The notes below the pieces were generated by a model. That model ran no database searches and was not told where the DNA came from. It worked only from the letters and a program-made list of their open reading frames with translations. Positions 8,350 to 16,549 of a stretch of 47,282 bases of DNA are shown here, one piece after another. Both the position numbers and the translations under genes were made by a program. Every line of letters starts with the position of its first letter. The stretch's first letter is position 1. This stretch comes from Variovorax paradoxus. GTDB taxonomy: Bacteria; Pseudomonadota; Gammaproteobacteria; Burkholderiales; Burkholderiaceae_C. The DNA lies in the NCBI RefSeq assembly GCF_018614955.1, contig NZ_JAGGNV010000068.1, forward strand, positions 1 to 47,282, in the 5' to 3' direction.

Positions 8350-9159
8350 ATGATGCACCGTAAAACCGCCTCTGCCCTGGCCGTGTTCGCGCTGGCTGCC
8401 ATGCCCCTGATCGCGAGCGCCCAGCTCACAGGCAACGTTGCGCTCACCAGCAACTACAAGTTTCGCGGTCAGGATCAGGACGTGCTCGGCAGCAACGGCT
8501 TCGCCAAGACCAAGGGCTTCAAGCCCGCCATCCAGGGCGGCTTCGACTACGCCTTCGGCGAGAGCGGCTTCTACATCGGCAACTGGAACTCCAGCGTCAA
8601 CTGGCTCGCGGGCAACGACATCGAGAGCGACATCTACGGCGGCTACAAGTTCAAGGCCGGCGTGTTCGACCTCGACTTCGGCGCGCTGAGCTACATCTAC
8701 CCGGGCAACGCGCGCGGCAACACCACCGAGCTGTACGGCGCGGCCACCTATGCCAACGAGGCCATCGGCGCCTTCACCCTGAAGTACTCGCACACGGTGT
8801 CCAAGGACTACTTCAACTACGCCGGCGAGCGCGACGGCTCGGGCCTGAAGGGCCGCAACACCGGCTACTTCAATCTCGCCTACACCAAGGAGATCGTGCC
8901 CAAGGTCACGCTCAAGGCGGCGCTGGGCTACACCCACATGAGCAGCGACATCCGCAGCCTGGGCTACAAGAGCTACGTGGACTACAACGTGGGCGCTGCC
9001 TACGACTTCGGCAACGGCCTGTCGCTGGCCGGCTCGGTGCAGGGCGCCAACAAGAAGAGTTCGTACCTGCTGGTGTCGGGCCCCGACCTGGGTTTCGGCG
9101 CACCCACCTGGTCGCCCAACAAGGCACGATTCATCGTCACGTTGACCAAGACGCTCTGA
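8350..9159 (+). CDS. TorF family putative outer-membrane porin
   Basis: The 269-residue protein starts at tandem ATG codons (8350 and 8353) after GAGGAGT. A Sec signal peptide (MMHRKTASALAVFALAAMPLIASA) is followed by mature QLTGNVALTSNYKFRGQDQD, the hallmark start of TorF-like proteins, and by alternating aromatic beta-strand sequence that ends in an outer-membrane style C-terminus (RFIVTLTKTL). These proteins are predicted small beta-barrels; the permeant is not established. It lies first in the operon with glnK and amtB behind a sigma-54 promoter, which suggests a role in uptake of nitrogenous solutes. That role is inference. Confidence 0.85.
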   Translation: MMHRKTASALAVFALAAMPLIASAQLTGNVALTSNYKFRGQDQDVLGSNGFAKTKGFKPAIQGGFDYAFGESGFYIGNWNSSVNWLAGNDIESDIYGGYKFKAGVFDLDFGALSYIYPGNARGNTTELYGAATYANEAIGAFTLKYSHTVSKDYFNYAGERDGSGLKGRNTGYFNLAYTKEIVPKVTLKAALGYTHMSSDIRSLGYKSYVDYNVGAAYDFGNGLSLAGSVQGANKKSSYLLVSGPDLGFGAPTWSPNKARFIVTLTKTL

Positions 9160-9202
9160 TCCATACAGTGCGCAGACCTGTTCCATCCAAAGGAGAAACA
9201 TC

Positions 9203-9541
9203 ATGAAGCTGGTCACAGCCATCATCAAACCGTTCAAGCTCGACGAGGTGCGCGAAGCGCTCTCGGCGATCGGTGTGCAAGGGATCACCGTGACGGAGGT
9301 CAAGGGTTTCGGTCGCCAGAAGGGCCATACCGAGCTCTACCGCGGCGCGGAGTACGTGGTCGATTTCCTGCCGAAGGTCAAGATCGAGGCCGCCGTGGCC
9401 GACGAACTGGTCGAGCGCGTGATCGAAGCCGTCGAAAGCGCAGCGCGCACCGGCAAGATCGGCGACGGCAAGATCTTCGTCTACAACCTGGAGCAGGTCG
9501 TTCGCATTCGCACCGGAGAAACAGGCCGCGAAGCTCTTTGA
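9203..9541 (+). CDS. glnK: P-II family nitrogen regulator GlnK
   Basis: The 112-residue protein shows the full P-II signature: MKLVTAIIKPFKLDEVREAL, the T-loop with the uridylylation Tyr51 in RGAEYVVDFLP, and the C-terminal TGKIGDGKIFV segment that contributes to ATP/2-oxoglutarate binding. AAAGGAG precedes the ATG. P-II trimers sense 2-oxoglutarate and energy state, and the GlnK paralogue plugs the AmtB channel when ammonium is ample. Its place directly before amtB favours GlnK over GlnB. The preceding torF gene ends 43 bases upstream without a visible terminator. Confidence 0.93.
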   Translation: MKLVTAIIKPFKLDEVREALSAIGVQGITVTEVKGFGRQKGHTELYRGAEYVVDFLPKVKIEAAVADELVERVIEAVESAARTGKIGDGKIFVYNLEQVVRIRTGETGREAL

Positions 9542-9567
9542 CTTCGAGGCACGAAAGAAAAATCGAC

Positions 9568-11097
9568 ATGAAAAAATTGCTCGTCTCTCTCGCGCTCGGC
9601 CTGAGCGTGCTCGCTGCCGGCACCGCCGGCTTTGCCCAGACGCCGCCGGCGGCGCCCGCGGCCGAAGCGCCCGCAGCCTCGGCGCCGGCCGCCGCGCCTG
9701 CTGCCCCCGCTGCTGCACCGGCCGCAGCCGCACCCGCCGCCGAAGCCGCGCCGGCCGCTGCGCCGGCACCTTCGTTCAACAAGGGCGACACCAGCTGGAT
9801 GCTGCTGTCCACGCTGCTCGTCATCATGATGACCATCCCCGGCCTGGCGCTGTTCTACGGCGGCCTGGTGCGCAGCAAGAACATGCTGTCGGTGCTGATG
9901 CAGATCATGGTCACCTTCTCGATGATCGTGGTGCTGTGGCTCATCTACGGCTACAGCCTCGCCTTCACGGAGGGCAATTCCTTCATCGGCGGATTCGACC
10001 GGCTCTTCATGAAGGGCGTCTTCGATCCGGCCACCGGTGCCTTCGCGCCGGGCGCGACCTTCAGCAAGGGCGTCTACATCCCCGAACTGCTGTTCGCTGC
10101 CTTCCAGGCCACCTTCGCCGGCATCACCTGCTGCCTGATCGTCGGTGCCTTCGCCGAGCGCATCAAGTTCTCGGCCGTGCTGCTCTTCATGGCGCTGTGG
10201 TTCACCTTCAGCTATGCGCCGATCGCGCACATGGTCTGGTTCTGGATGGGCCCGGACGCCTATGCCAGCAAGGACGTGGTCGATGCCATGAATGGCAAGG
10301 CCGGCCTGATCTGGCAATGGGGCGCGCTCGACTTCGCGGGCGGCACCGTGGTGCACATCAATGCCGCCGTCGCCGGCCTGGTCGGCGCCTTCCTGGTCGG
10401 CAAACGCATCGGCTACGGCAAGGAAGCCTTCACGCCGCACTCGCTCACGCTCACCATGGTCGGCGCCTCGCTGCTGTGGGTCGGCTGGTTCGGCTTCAAT
10501 GCCGGCTCCGCGCTCGAAGCGGGCACCAGCGCCGTGCTGGCCTTCATGAACACCTTCTCGGCCACCGCAGCCGCCGTGCTCGCATGGTCCATCGGTGAGG
10601 CGCTGATGAAGGGCAAGGCCTCGATGCTGGGCGCCGCCTCGGGCGCCGTCGCCGGCCTGGTCGCCATCACGCCGGCTGCCGGCAATGTCGGCCTGATGGG
10701 TGCGATCGTGATCGGCTTCGTCGCCGGCTTCGCCTGCCTCTGGGGCGTCAATGGCTTGAAGAAGATGTTCGGCGCTGACGACTCGCTCGACGTGTTCGGC
10801 GTGCACGGCGTCGGCGGCATCGTCGGCGCGCTGCTCACCGGCGTGTTCAACACCCAAGCGCTCGGTGGCCCCGGCCTGGTGGGCGACTGGGTCACGGCCA
10901 GCGTGGTGTCCAACGGCATCGGCGCCCAGGTCTGGATCCAGCTCAAGGCCGTGCTTCTGACCATCGTGTGGTCGGGCGTGGTGTCCTTCATCGCTTTCAA
11001 GATCGTCGACCTCACCATCGGCCTGCGCGTGAGCGAGGAAGAAGAGCGCGAGGGCCTCGACATCTCGTCCCACGGCGAAACCGCCTACAACCGCTGA
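9568..11097 (+). CDS. amtB: Ammonium transporter AmtB with Ala/Pro-rich N-terminal linker
   Basis: ATG 9568 is chosen because it opens a clear signal peptide (MKKLLVSLALGLSVLAAGTAGFAQ). About 45 residues made almost only of Ala and Pro follow before the transporter core begins at SWMLLSTLLVIMMTIPGLAL. The core has eleven membrane helices and the expected determinants: Asp in DFAGGTVVH, the pore His in VVHINA, and the second pore His in VHGVGGIVGALL. It is a trimeric inner-membrane channel importing ammonium, controlled by GlnK encoded just upstream. The protein has 509 residues. The long Ala/Pro linker is a variant seen in some betaproteobacteria and would lie in the periplasm. Confidence 0.95.
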   Translation: MKKLLVSLALGLSVLAAGTAGFAQTPPAAPAAEAPAASAPAAAPAAPAAAPAAAAPAAEAAPAAAPAPSFNKGDTSWMLLSTLLVIMMTIPGLALFYGGLVRSKNMLSVLMQIMVTFSMIVVLWLIYGYSLAFTEGNSFIGGFDRLFMKGVFDPATGAFAPGATFSKGVYIPELLFAAFQATFAGITCCLIVGAFAERIKFSAVLLFMALWFTFSYAPIAHMVWFWMGPDAYASKDVVDAMNGKAGLIWQWGALDFAGGTVVHINAAVAGLVGAFLVGKRIGYGKEAFTPHSLTLTMVGASLLWVGWFGFNAGSALEAGTSAVLAFMNTFSATAAAVLAWSIGEALMKGKASMLGAASGAVAGLVAITPAAGNVGLMGAIVIGFVAGFACLWGVNGLKKMFGADDSLDVFGVHGVGGIVGALLTGVFNTQALGGPGLVGDWVTASVVSNGIGAQVWIQLKAVLLTIVWSGVVSFIAFKIVDLTIGLRVSEEEEREGLDISSHGETAYNR

Positions 11098-11145
11098 TCG
11101 AACAAACGGATCATTTCTAGCAAGCAAGGTCTCCCTTGGATGTTC

Positions 11146-11182
11146 GACCCGCGAGCGCTTCGGCGCGAGCGGGTCTTTTTTT
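11146..11182 (+). terminator. Intrinsic terminator after amtB
   Basis: GACCCGC pairs with GCGGGTC around an inner GCGC-TTCG-GCGC stem, followed by seven T. This is a strong rho-independent terminator 48 bases past the amtB stop and should end the torF-glnK-amtB transcript. Confidence 0.9.
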
Positions 11183-11194
11183 GGGGGGAATGTT

Positions 11195-11288
11195 GGCCCC
11201 CCGGCTTTTCACTCCGCTTCGCTGCGTGTAACTCCACCCCCCGAGGGGGAGGCGCGGCCCGCCTTGGGGCGGCCCGGCGGCGGCCGCC
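11195..11288 (+). repeat. Modular intergenic repeat, copy A (short form)
   Basis: The sequence from GGCCCCCCGGCTTTTCACT through the GC-rich arm ending GGCGGCGGCCGCC matches, in opposite orientation, both ends of the repeat at 35741-35906. Copy A lacks the inner insert of that copy. It lies between the amtB terminator and the SMP-30 gene. Confidence 0.75.
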
Positions 11289-11310
11289 TCGCGATGCACA
11301 ATCTGGTCGC

Positions 11311-12231
11311 ATGTGGACCACGCTCGACGACAGCCTCTGCCAGCTCGGTGAATCGCCGTTCTGGCATCCGCATGAACGATCGCTCTACTGGCTCGACATC
11401 CCGGGCCGCGCCGTGTTGCGAACCCGTGGCGAGATCGGCAGCCACACCGTCGAGCGATGGCATCTGCCGACCGAGCCCGGCTGCATGGCGCCGGCCGTGA
11501 GCGGCGGCCTGGTGATCGCGCTGCGCGACGGCATCTATCGCGCGCGCGAGTGGGGAGGCCCGCTCTCGGTCATCGCGAAGGTCGACCACGACGCGCGCAC
11601 CATGCGCTTCAACGACGGCAAGTGCGACGCATGGGGCCGCTTCTGGGCCGGCACGCTGAACGAGGCCAAGGACCGGCCGAACGCCGCGCTCTACTGCCTC
11701 GATGCGCAAGGCGGCGATGCGCCGCAGCTCATGCAGATGGCGAACGAGGCCACCACCGGCAACGGCCTGGCCTTCTCGCTCGATGCCGCGACGCTCTACT
11801 GGGCCGACACCGCGGCGCACCGCGTGCGCGCCTGGGACTGGGCGGCCGAGGCCAATAGGCTCTCGCGGCCACGCGTGTTCCGGCAGTTCGACGCCAAGCC
11901 CGGCGGCTGGACGCCCGAATCGCCGCTGCGCTACGAAGGCCGGCCCGACGGCGCCACCATGGACGCCGAGGGCCACTATTGGGTGGCGATGTTCGAGGGC
12001 GGCCAGCTGCTGCGCTTCGCGCCTTCGGGCGAGCAGGTGGATGCGCTTCCCACACCCGTGCAGTGCCCCACCATGCCTTGCTTCGGCGGTGACGATCTGC
12101 GCACGCTGTTCGTCACCAGTGCCCGCAAGGGCCGGTCCGCGGCCGAGATCGAGCAGCGGCCCGCTTCCGGCCAGGTGCTGGCGATACACACCGAAGTGTC
12201 AGGACTGCCCGTCCATTTCTTCAACGATTGA
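11311..12231 (+). CDS. SMP-30/gluconolactonase family protein
   Basis: The 306-residue product starts at ATG 11311 (MWTTLDDSLCQLGESPFWHP). It shows the SMP-30/regucalcin beta-propeller signature: the metal-ligand Glu in LGESPFW, MRFNDGKCDAWGRFWAGT, TTGNGLAFSLD with metal-binding Asn, and RPDGATMDAEGHYWVA with the catalytic/metal Asp. Such enzymes hydrolyse sugar lactones such as gluconolactone or arabinonolactone; the sugar cannot be told from sequence. The gene lies 87 bases before glcE on the same strand, with a repeat-like GC-rich spacer between, so co-transcription is uncertain. Regucalcin-type function is less likely in bacteria. Confidence 0.85.
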   Translation: MWTTLDDSLCQLGESPFWHPHERSLYWLDIPGRAVLRTRGEIGSHTVERWHLPTEPGCMAPAVSGGLVIALRDGIYRAREWGGPLSVIAKVDHDARTMRFNDGKCDAWGRFWAGTLNEAKDRPNAALYCLDAQGGDAPQLMQMANEATTGNGLAFSLDAATLYWADTAAHRVRAWDWAAEANRLSRPRVFRQFDAKPGGWTPESPLRYEGRPDGATMDAEGHYWVAMFEGGQLLRFAPSGEQVDALPTPVQCPTMPCFGGDDLRTLFVTSARKGRSAAEIEQRPASGQVLAIHTEVSGLPVHFFND

Positions 12232-12318
12232 TGTAGGCCCCACGCTCCGTCACTTCGTGTACTCGCTGCCTTGGGGCGGCCCAGCGCCGGCCTGGACCGC
12301 GGGCGGTACCATCGCCCG

Positions 12319-13413
12319 ATGGATCCAGCCCTTCGCCAGATCGCCGAGCGCATCCGCGCCGCAGCCGCCGACGGCACGCTTTTGCACATCCGCGGCGGCG
12401 GCACCAAGGACTTCTATGGCGAGCCGCCGCAGGGCGAGCCGCTTTCCACCGCCGCGCTCGCGGGCATCACGAGCTACGAGCCGAGCGAGCTGGTCGTCAC
12501 CGTGCGTGCCGGCACGGCGTTGGCCGAACTCGAAGCGCTGCTTGCGCAGCAGGGCCAATGCCTGCCCTTCGAGCCGCCGCACTTCGGCGAAGGAGGTACG
12601 GTCGGTGGCATGGTCGCGGCGGGCTTGAGCGGCCCGGCGCGGGCCAGCGTCGGTGCCGTGCGCGACTACGTGCTCGGCGCCACCTTGATCAACGGCCGCG
12701 GCGAAGTGCTCAGCTTCGGCGGCCAGGTCATGAAGAACGTCGCCGGCTATGACGTCTCGCGCGTGCTGGCCGGCTCGCTGGGGACGCTGGGCGTCATCGC
12801 CGAACTCAGCCTCAAGGTGCTGCCGCTGTCGCCAGCCGAGGCCACGCTCGCATTCGAATGCAACCAGGCCGATGCGCTGCGCCTGCTCAACGGCTGGGGC
12901 GGCCAGCCGCTGCCGCTCAGCGCGAGCCGCTGGCTGGAAGAGGGCGATACGGGACGTCTCTGGCTGCGATTGCGCGGCGCGGTGGCGGCGGTCGCGGCCG
13001 CCTGCGCTCACCTCGGCGGACAGCGGCAGGATCCCGCGCAGGCCCAGGCCGACTGGCAGGCCGCGCGCGATCAACGCTCGCCATGGTTCGGCGAGCGCGC
13101 TGCGCGCGATCTGTGGCGCCTGTCGGTGCCGCAGACCGCATCGGTTCTGGCGCTCGAGGGCTCGCCCCTGATCGAATGGCATGGCGCACAGCGCTGGTAT
13201 CTCGCGTCGCCCGACGAAGGCCCGAAACTGCGCGCGGCAGCCCGCGCGGTCGACGGGCATGCGACGCTGTTCTTGCCCTCGGCCGAGCGTCGCCACCGCG
13301 TGCTCGGCCGCTTCGACGCGCTAAGCCCGCCGCTCGCGCGCATCCACCGTGCGCTGATGCACGAGTTCGACCCTCATGCCGTCTTCGATCGCGCACGGCT
13401 CTACCCGAACTGA
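12319..13413 (+). CDS. glcE: Glycolate oxidase FAD-binding subunit GlcE
   Basis: The 364-residue protein starts at ATG 12319. The PCMH-type FAD-binding domain is clear: LLHIRGGGTKDFYG, SYEPSELVVTVRAGTALAEL, GEGGTVGGMVAAGLSGPARA and MKNVAGYDVSRVLAGSLGTLGVIAE. GlcE is one of three subunits of the membrane-associated glycolate dehydrogenase that oxidises glycolate to glyoxylate. glcF follows after 8 bases, which fixes the assignment. glcD, normally just upstream, is not in this position; an SMP-30 gene lies there instead. Apart from that, length and motifs are normal. Confidence 0.92.
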   Translation: MDPALRQIAERIRAAAADGTLLHIRGGGTKDFYGEPPQGEPLSTAALAGITSYEPSELVVTVRAGTALAELEALLAQQGQCLPFEPPHFGEGGTVGGMVAAGLSGPARASVGAVRDYVLGATLINGRGEVLSFGGQVMKNVAGYDVSRVLAGSLGTLGVIAELSLKVLPLSPAEATLAFECNQADALRLLNGWGGQPLPLSASRWLEEGDTGRLWLRLRGAVAAVAAACAHLGGQRQDPAQAQADWQAARDQRSPWFGERAARDLWRLSVPQTASVLALEGSPLIEWHGAQRWYLASPDEGPKLRAAARAVDGHATLFLPSAERRHRVLGRFDALSPPLARIHRALMHEFDPHAVFDRARLYPN

Positions 13414-13421
13414 CCGAGCCC

Positions 13422-14651
13422 ATGCAAACCGAACTCGCTCCCGAATTCCAGGGCACCGCCGACGGCCGCGAGGCCGAGGCGATCCTGCGCAAGTGCGTGC
13501 ACTGCGGCTTCTGCACCGCCACCTGCCCGACCTACCAGCTGCTCGGCGACGAGCTCGACGGCCCGCGCGGGCGCATCTACCTGATCAAGCAGGTGCTCGA
13601 AGGCAAAGCGCCGACGCGCAGCACGCAGCTGCATCTCGATCGCTGCCTCACCTGCCGCAACTGCGAAAGCACCTGCCCCTCCGGCGTGCAGTACGGCCAC
13701 CTGGTCGACATCGGCCGCAGGATCGTCGACGAGAAGGTGCCGCGCCCGGCCGTGGAAAGCGCGCTGCGCTGGACCTTGAAGGAAGCGCTGCCTTCTCCGC
13801 TCTTCGGCCCCGCGATGAAGCTGGGCCAGTCGGTGCGCGGCCTGCTGCCGGCCAAGCTCAAGGCCAAGGTGCCGGCGCCGCAGCCCGCCGGCGAGTGGCC
13901 CATGCGCACGCATGCGCGCAAGATGCTGATGCTGGCCGGCTGCGTGCAGCCCTCGATGGCGCCCAACATCAACAGCGCCACCGCGCGCGTGCTCGACGCC
14001 GCCGGCATCGAGGCCGTCGTTGCGCCCGGCGCGGGCTGCTGCGGTGCCGTCAAGTTCCATTTGAACGACCAGCAGGGCGGCAAGGCGCAGATGCGCGTCA
14101 ACATCGATGCCTGGTGGCCGTATGTCGAGGGCGGCGCGGTCGAGGCGATCGTGATGAACGCATCGGGCTGCGGCGTCACCGTGCGCGAATACGGCCACAT
14201 CCTGCGCGAGGACCCGGCCTATGCGGCGAAGGCCGAACGCATCAGCGCGCTCACCAAGGATCTGAGCGAGTTGCTGCCCGAGCTCGTGCCGCTGCTCAAG
14301 GATCGCGTCAACGCGCCGCCCGGCGTTGTCGGCTACCACCCGCCCTGCACGCTGCAGCACGGCCAGAAGCTGCGCGGCGGCGTGGAAGCGAACCTGCGCG
14401 CGCTCGGCTTCGACGTGCAGACCGCGATGAACGAATCGCACCTGTGCTGCGGTTCGGCCGGCACCTACTCGGTGCTGCAGCCCGAATTGGCCTATCCGCT
14501 GCGCGACCGCAAGCTCGGCCACCTGAATCAGTTGAAGCCCGCGACCATCGTCTCGGCCAACATCGGCTGCATCACGCACCTGCAAAGCGGCACCGAGACG
14601 CCGGTGCGGCACTGGGTGGAACTGCTCGACGAGGCGCTGGGCACGGCCTGA
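13422..14651 (+). CDS. glcF: Glycolate oxidase iron-sulfur subunit GlcF
   Basis: The 409-residue protein has two 4Fe-4S cluster motifs (CVHCGFCTATCP near residue 25 and CLTCRNCESTCP near residue 77) and two C-terminal CCG domains (GAGCCGAVKFH and HLCCGSAGTYS). This is the GlcF/heterodisulfide-reductase-like layout that passes electrons from the FAD subunits to the quinone pool. It follows glcE by 8 bases and is surely co-transcribed with it. ATG 13422 gives the usual MQTELAPEFQGTADG start. Confidence 0.94.
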   Translation: MQTELAPEFQGTADGREAEAILRKCVHCGFCTATCPTYQLLGDELDGPRGRIYLIKQVLEGKAPTRSTQLHLDRCLTCRNCESTCPSGVQYGHLVDIGRRIVDEKVPRPAVESALRWTLKEALPSPLFGPAMKLGQSVRGLLPAKLKAKVPAPQPAGEWPMRTHARKMLMLAGCVQPSMAPNINSATARVLDAAGIEAVVAPGAGCCGAVKFHLNDQQGGKAQMRVNIDAWWPYVEGGAVEAIVMNASGCGVTVREYGHILREDPAYAAKAERISALTKDLSELLPELVPLLKDRVNAPPGVVGYHPPCTLQHGQKLRGGVEANLRALGFDVQTAMNESHLCCGSAGTYSVLQPELAYPLRDRKLGHLNQLKPATIVSANIGCITHLQSGTETPVRHWVELLDEALGTA

Positions 14652-14736
14652 GCGCACACGGGGAAGGGGCGCGGTCCGACCCGGCATCGCGGGCGGCGGC
14701 GCGAACATGCCGGACTGTTCATTCCGGGAGCCGTCG

Positions 14737-15153
14737 ATGCAGACCACCCTTCGATCCTTTCTTCGCGGCGGGTTTCTTTGCGTGTGCGCCGCAGCGCCGT
14801 GGATCGCACAAGCCCAGTCCACGCCCATGCCCGCCATGCGAAGCCAGGGCGCCGTGCAGTACGTCTGCGGCGGCATCGGCTCGGACGAATCCACCGCGAT
14901 GCGCGCTGCGATGAAGGACCATCCGCTGTCGCTGCTGTTCGCGCGCGCGGACGGTGCCTACCTGGCCGAGGTCGCGGTGACTATCAAGGATGCCAATGGC
15001 GCCACGGCGCTCGCCATGCGCGCGTCGGGGCCGGTATGCCTGATCAACTTGCCTGCCGGCCGCTACACCATCGAGGCAGCGACCGAAGGCGTGACGAAGA
15101 ACCAGAACGTGACGGTCGGCAGCGGTCCGAAGACCGCGGACTTCCGGTTCTGA
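14737..15153 (+). CDS. Secreted protein, carboxypeptidase-regulatory-like fold
   Basis: The 138-residue product starts at ATG 14737 with CGGGAG seven bases upstream; an earlier in-frame ATG at 14707 lacks such a site. The signal peptide MQTTLRSFLRGGFLCVCAAA...AQA is followed by a small beta-rich domain: YVCGGIGSDESTAM, AYLAEVAVTIKDANG, CLINLPAGRYTIEAATEG and KNQNVTVGSG. The LPAGRYTIEA motif is typical of carboxypeptidase-regulatory-like (transthyretin-type) domains. Two Cys in the mature part could form a disulfide in the periplasm. Function is unknown. The stop lies one base from the end of the convergent gpx gene. Confidence 0.75.
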   Translation: MQTTLRSFLRGGFLCVCAAAPWIAQAQSTPMPAMRSQGAVQYVCGGIGSDESTAMRAAMKDHPLSLLFARADGAYLAEVAVTIKDANGATALAMRASGPVCLINLPAGRYTIEAATEGVTKNQNVTVGSGPKTADFRF

Positions 15154-15154
15154 C

Positions 15155-15640
15155 TCAGGTCGCCAGCGCCGCCTCGATGTCGCGCGTCATCGAGGCCGGC
15201 GTGTCGAGCGGCGCATAGCGCTTGATCACCCGCCCGTCCTTGCCGACCAGGAACTTGGTGAAGTTCCACTTGATCGCGGTGCTGCCCAGGAGGCCCGGCG
15301 CTTCCTTGGTGAGCCACTGGTAGAGCGGCGCCGCGCCGGAGCCGTTGACCTCGATCTTCTCCATCATCGGAAAGCTCACGCCGTAGTTCTCGACGCAGAA
15401 GGCGCCGATCTCCTCGTTGCTGCCGGGGTCCTGGTTGCCGAACTGGTTGGAGGGAAAGCCGAGCACCGCGAGGCCCTTGTCGGCGTACTTCTCGTGCAGC
15501 GCTTCGAGCCCCTCGAACTGCGGGGTGAAGCCGCACTTGCTGGCCGTGTTGACGATCAGCAGCACCTTGCCCTTGTACTTGGAGAGCGGCACGGCCTTGC
15601 CGTCGATCTGCCGGGCTTTGAAGTCGTAGACGCTGGTCAT
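15155..15640 (-). CDS. Glutathione peroxidase
   Basis: The 161-residue protein is a typical bacterial thiol-type glutathione peroxidase: peroxidatic Cys36 in VNTASKCGFTPQ, the resolving-Cys region (FCVENYGVSFPM), GFPSNQFGNQDPGSN with the catalytic Gln, and KWNFTKFLV with the catalytic Trp/Asn. It reduces hydroperoxides, often with thioredoxin as donor in this Cys subfamily. Its start overlaps the end of the EamA gene by four bases (ATGA), so the two are translationally coupled. Confidence 0.94.
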   Translation of the reverse strand: MTSVYDFKARQIDGKAVPLSKYKGKVLLIVNTASKCGFTPQFEGLEALHEKYADKGLAVLGFPSNQFGNQDPGSNEEIGAFCVENYGVSFPMMEKIEVNGSGAAPLYQWLTKEAPGLLGSTAIKWNFTKFLVGKDGRVIKRYAPLDTPASMTRDIEAALAT

Positions 15641-16539
15641 GGCATGTCCTTCAGGAGGGGGGAGCGACGATCATCCTCGCCGTTGGGCGTTCGCGCAAAC
15701 GAGGACCACAGCGCCGCCAGCACGATCAGCGCGCCGCCGATCCAAATGCGCGTGTCCATGCTGCCGGCGCCGAACGCCACCGACGAGACGCTCGCGAACA
15801 GCACTTCCGACAGCATGATGACCGAGGTGGCGCTGGCCGTGAGCCGCGCGGCGCCGTACTGCAGGCAGACATTGGCGAAGACGAAGCCCGCGCCCAGCAG
15901 CGCGGCCCAGCCCAGCCAGCCCGGCGCGCCTAGCGGCGGCGCAGCGATGGCCCCGAGCGCGGTGCCGGCCAATGCGGTCGCGCCCGCCACCAGCGCACAG
16001 CCGCCGAACATGGCAAGCGCACGCGATTCGCCGGGCGCGGCGCGCAGCCGGCGCAAGAGGATGTTGGTCACGGCGAAGGCGAAGCCCGCCGCGACGCCGA
16101 GCCAGTCCGGCAAGCTCGCCGGCACCGGCCAGTCGACCTCGGGCGTCTTGAGCACCACCGCCACGCCCACCAGCGCCAGCGCCACGCGCGCAAGCGCCGA
16201 AGGCGTCGGCCGCTCGCCGAGAAAGAGCCAGGCCAAGAGCACGCTCCACAGCGGCATCAGGTAGAAGAGCAGCACCACGCGCACCACGTCGCCCTGGGTC
16301 ACCGCCCAGTTGAAGCCGACGTTGGTGAAGCCGGCTGCCAGTCCCAGCAGCACCAGCGCCGGATAGGCAGCAAAGGCCCGCCATGTGTGGCGGCGCAGCC
16401 ATCCCATGGCCACGAAGATCAGCGCATAGATCAGTGCCGTGGCCCACACCGGATGCAGGCCGTGGGCCTCGATCTGCCGGAAGGGAAACCACGAGACGCC
16501 CCAGACGAAGGCGTTGAAGATCAGCGCAAGTGCAGGCAA
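15637..16539 (-). CDS. DMT superfamily (EamA) transporter
   Basis: This is a 300-residue integral membrane protein with about ten hydrophobic helices arranged as two EamA repeats (MPALALIFNAFVWGVSWFPF... and ...WLGVAAGFAFAVTNILLRRL). The PFR/GxxxW motif in the first helix and the short loops are usual for drug/metabolite exporters. Substrate cannot be predicted. It lies 10 bases downstream of lplT and overlaps gpx, so lplT, this gene and gpx appear to form one leftward transcript. Confidence 0.88.
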   Translation of the reverse strand: MPALALIFNAFVWGVSWFPFRQIEAHGLHPVWATALIYALIFVAMGWLRRHTWRAFAAYPALVLLGLAAGFTNVGFNWAVTQGDVVRVVLLFYLMPLWSVLLAWLFLGERPTPSALARVALALVGVAVVLKTPEVDWPVPASLPDWLGVAAGFAFAVTNILLRRLRAAPGESRALAMFGGCALVAGATALAGTALGAIAAPPLGAPGWLGWAALLGAGFVFANVCLQYGAARLTASATSVIMLSEVLFASVSSVAFGAGSMDTRIWIGGALIVLAALWSSFARTPNGEDDRRSPLLKDMP

Positions 16540-16549
16540 GGCGATCGCA

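Noticed and set aside
9481..11127. Long minus-strand open frame opposite amtB (548 codons), and similar ones opposite glcE/glcF, lplT, hpaE and the KS genes
   Set aside because: They are low-complexity Ala/Gly/Arg/His-rich antisense frames caused by high GC at third codon positions of well-identified genes.
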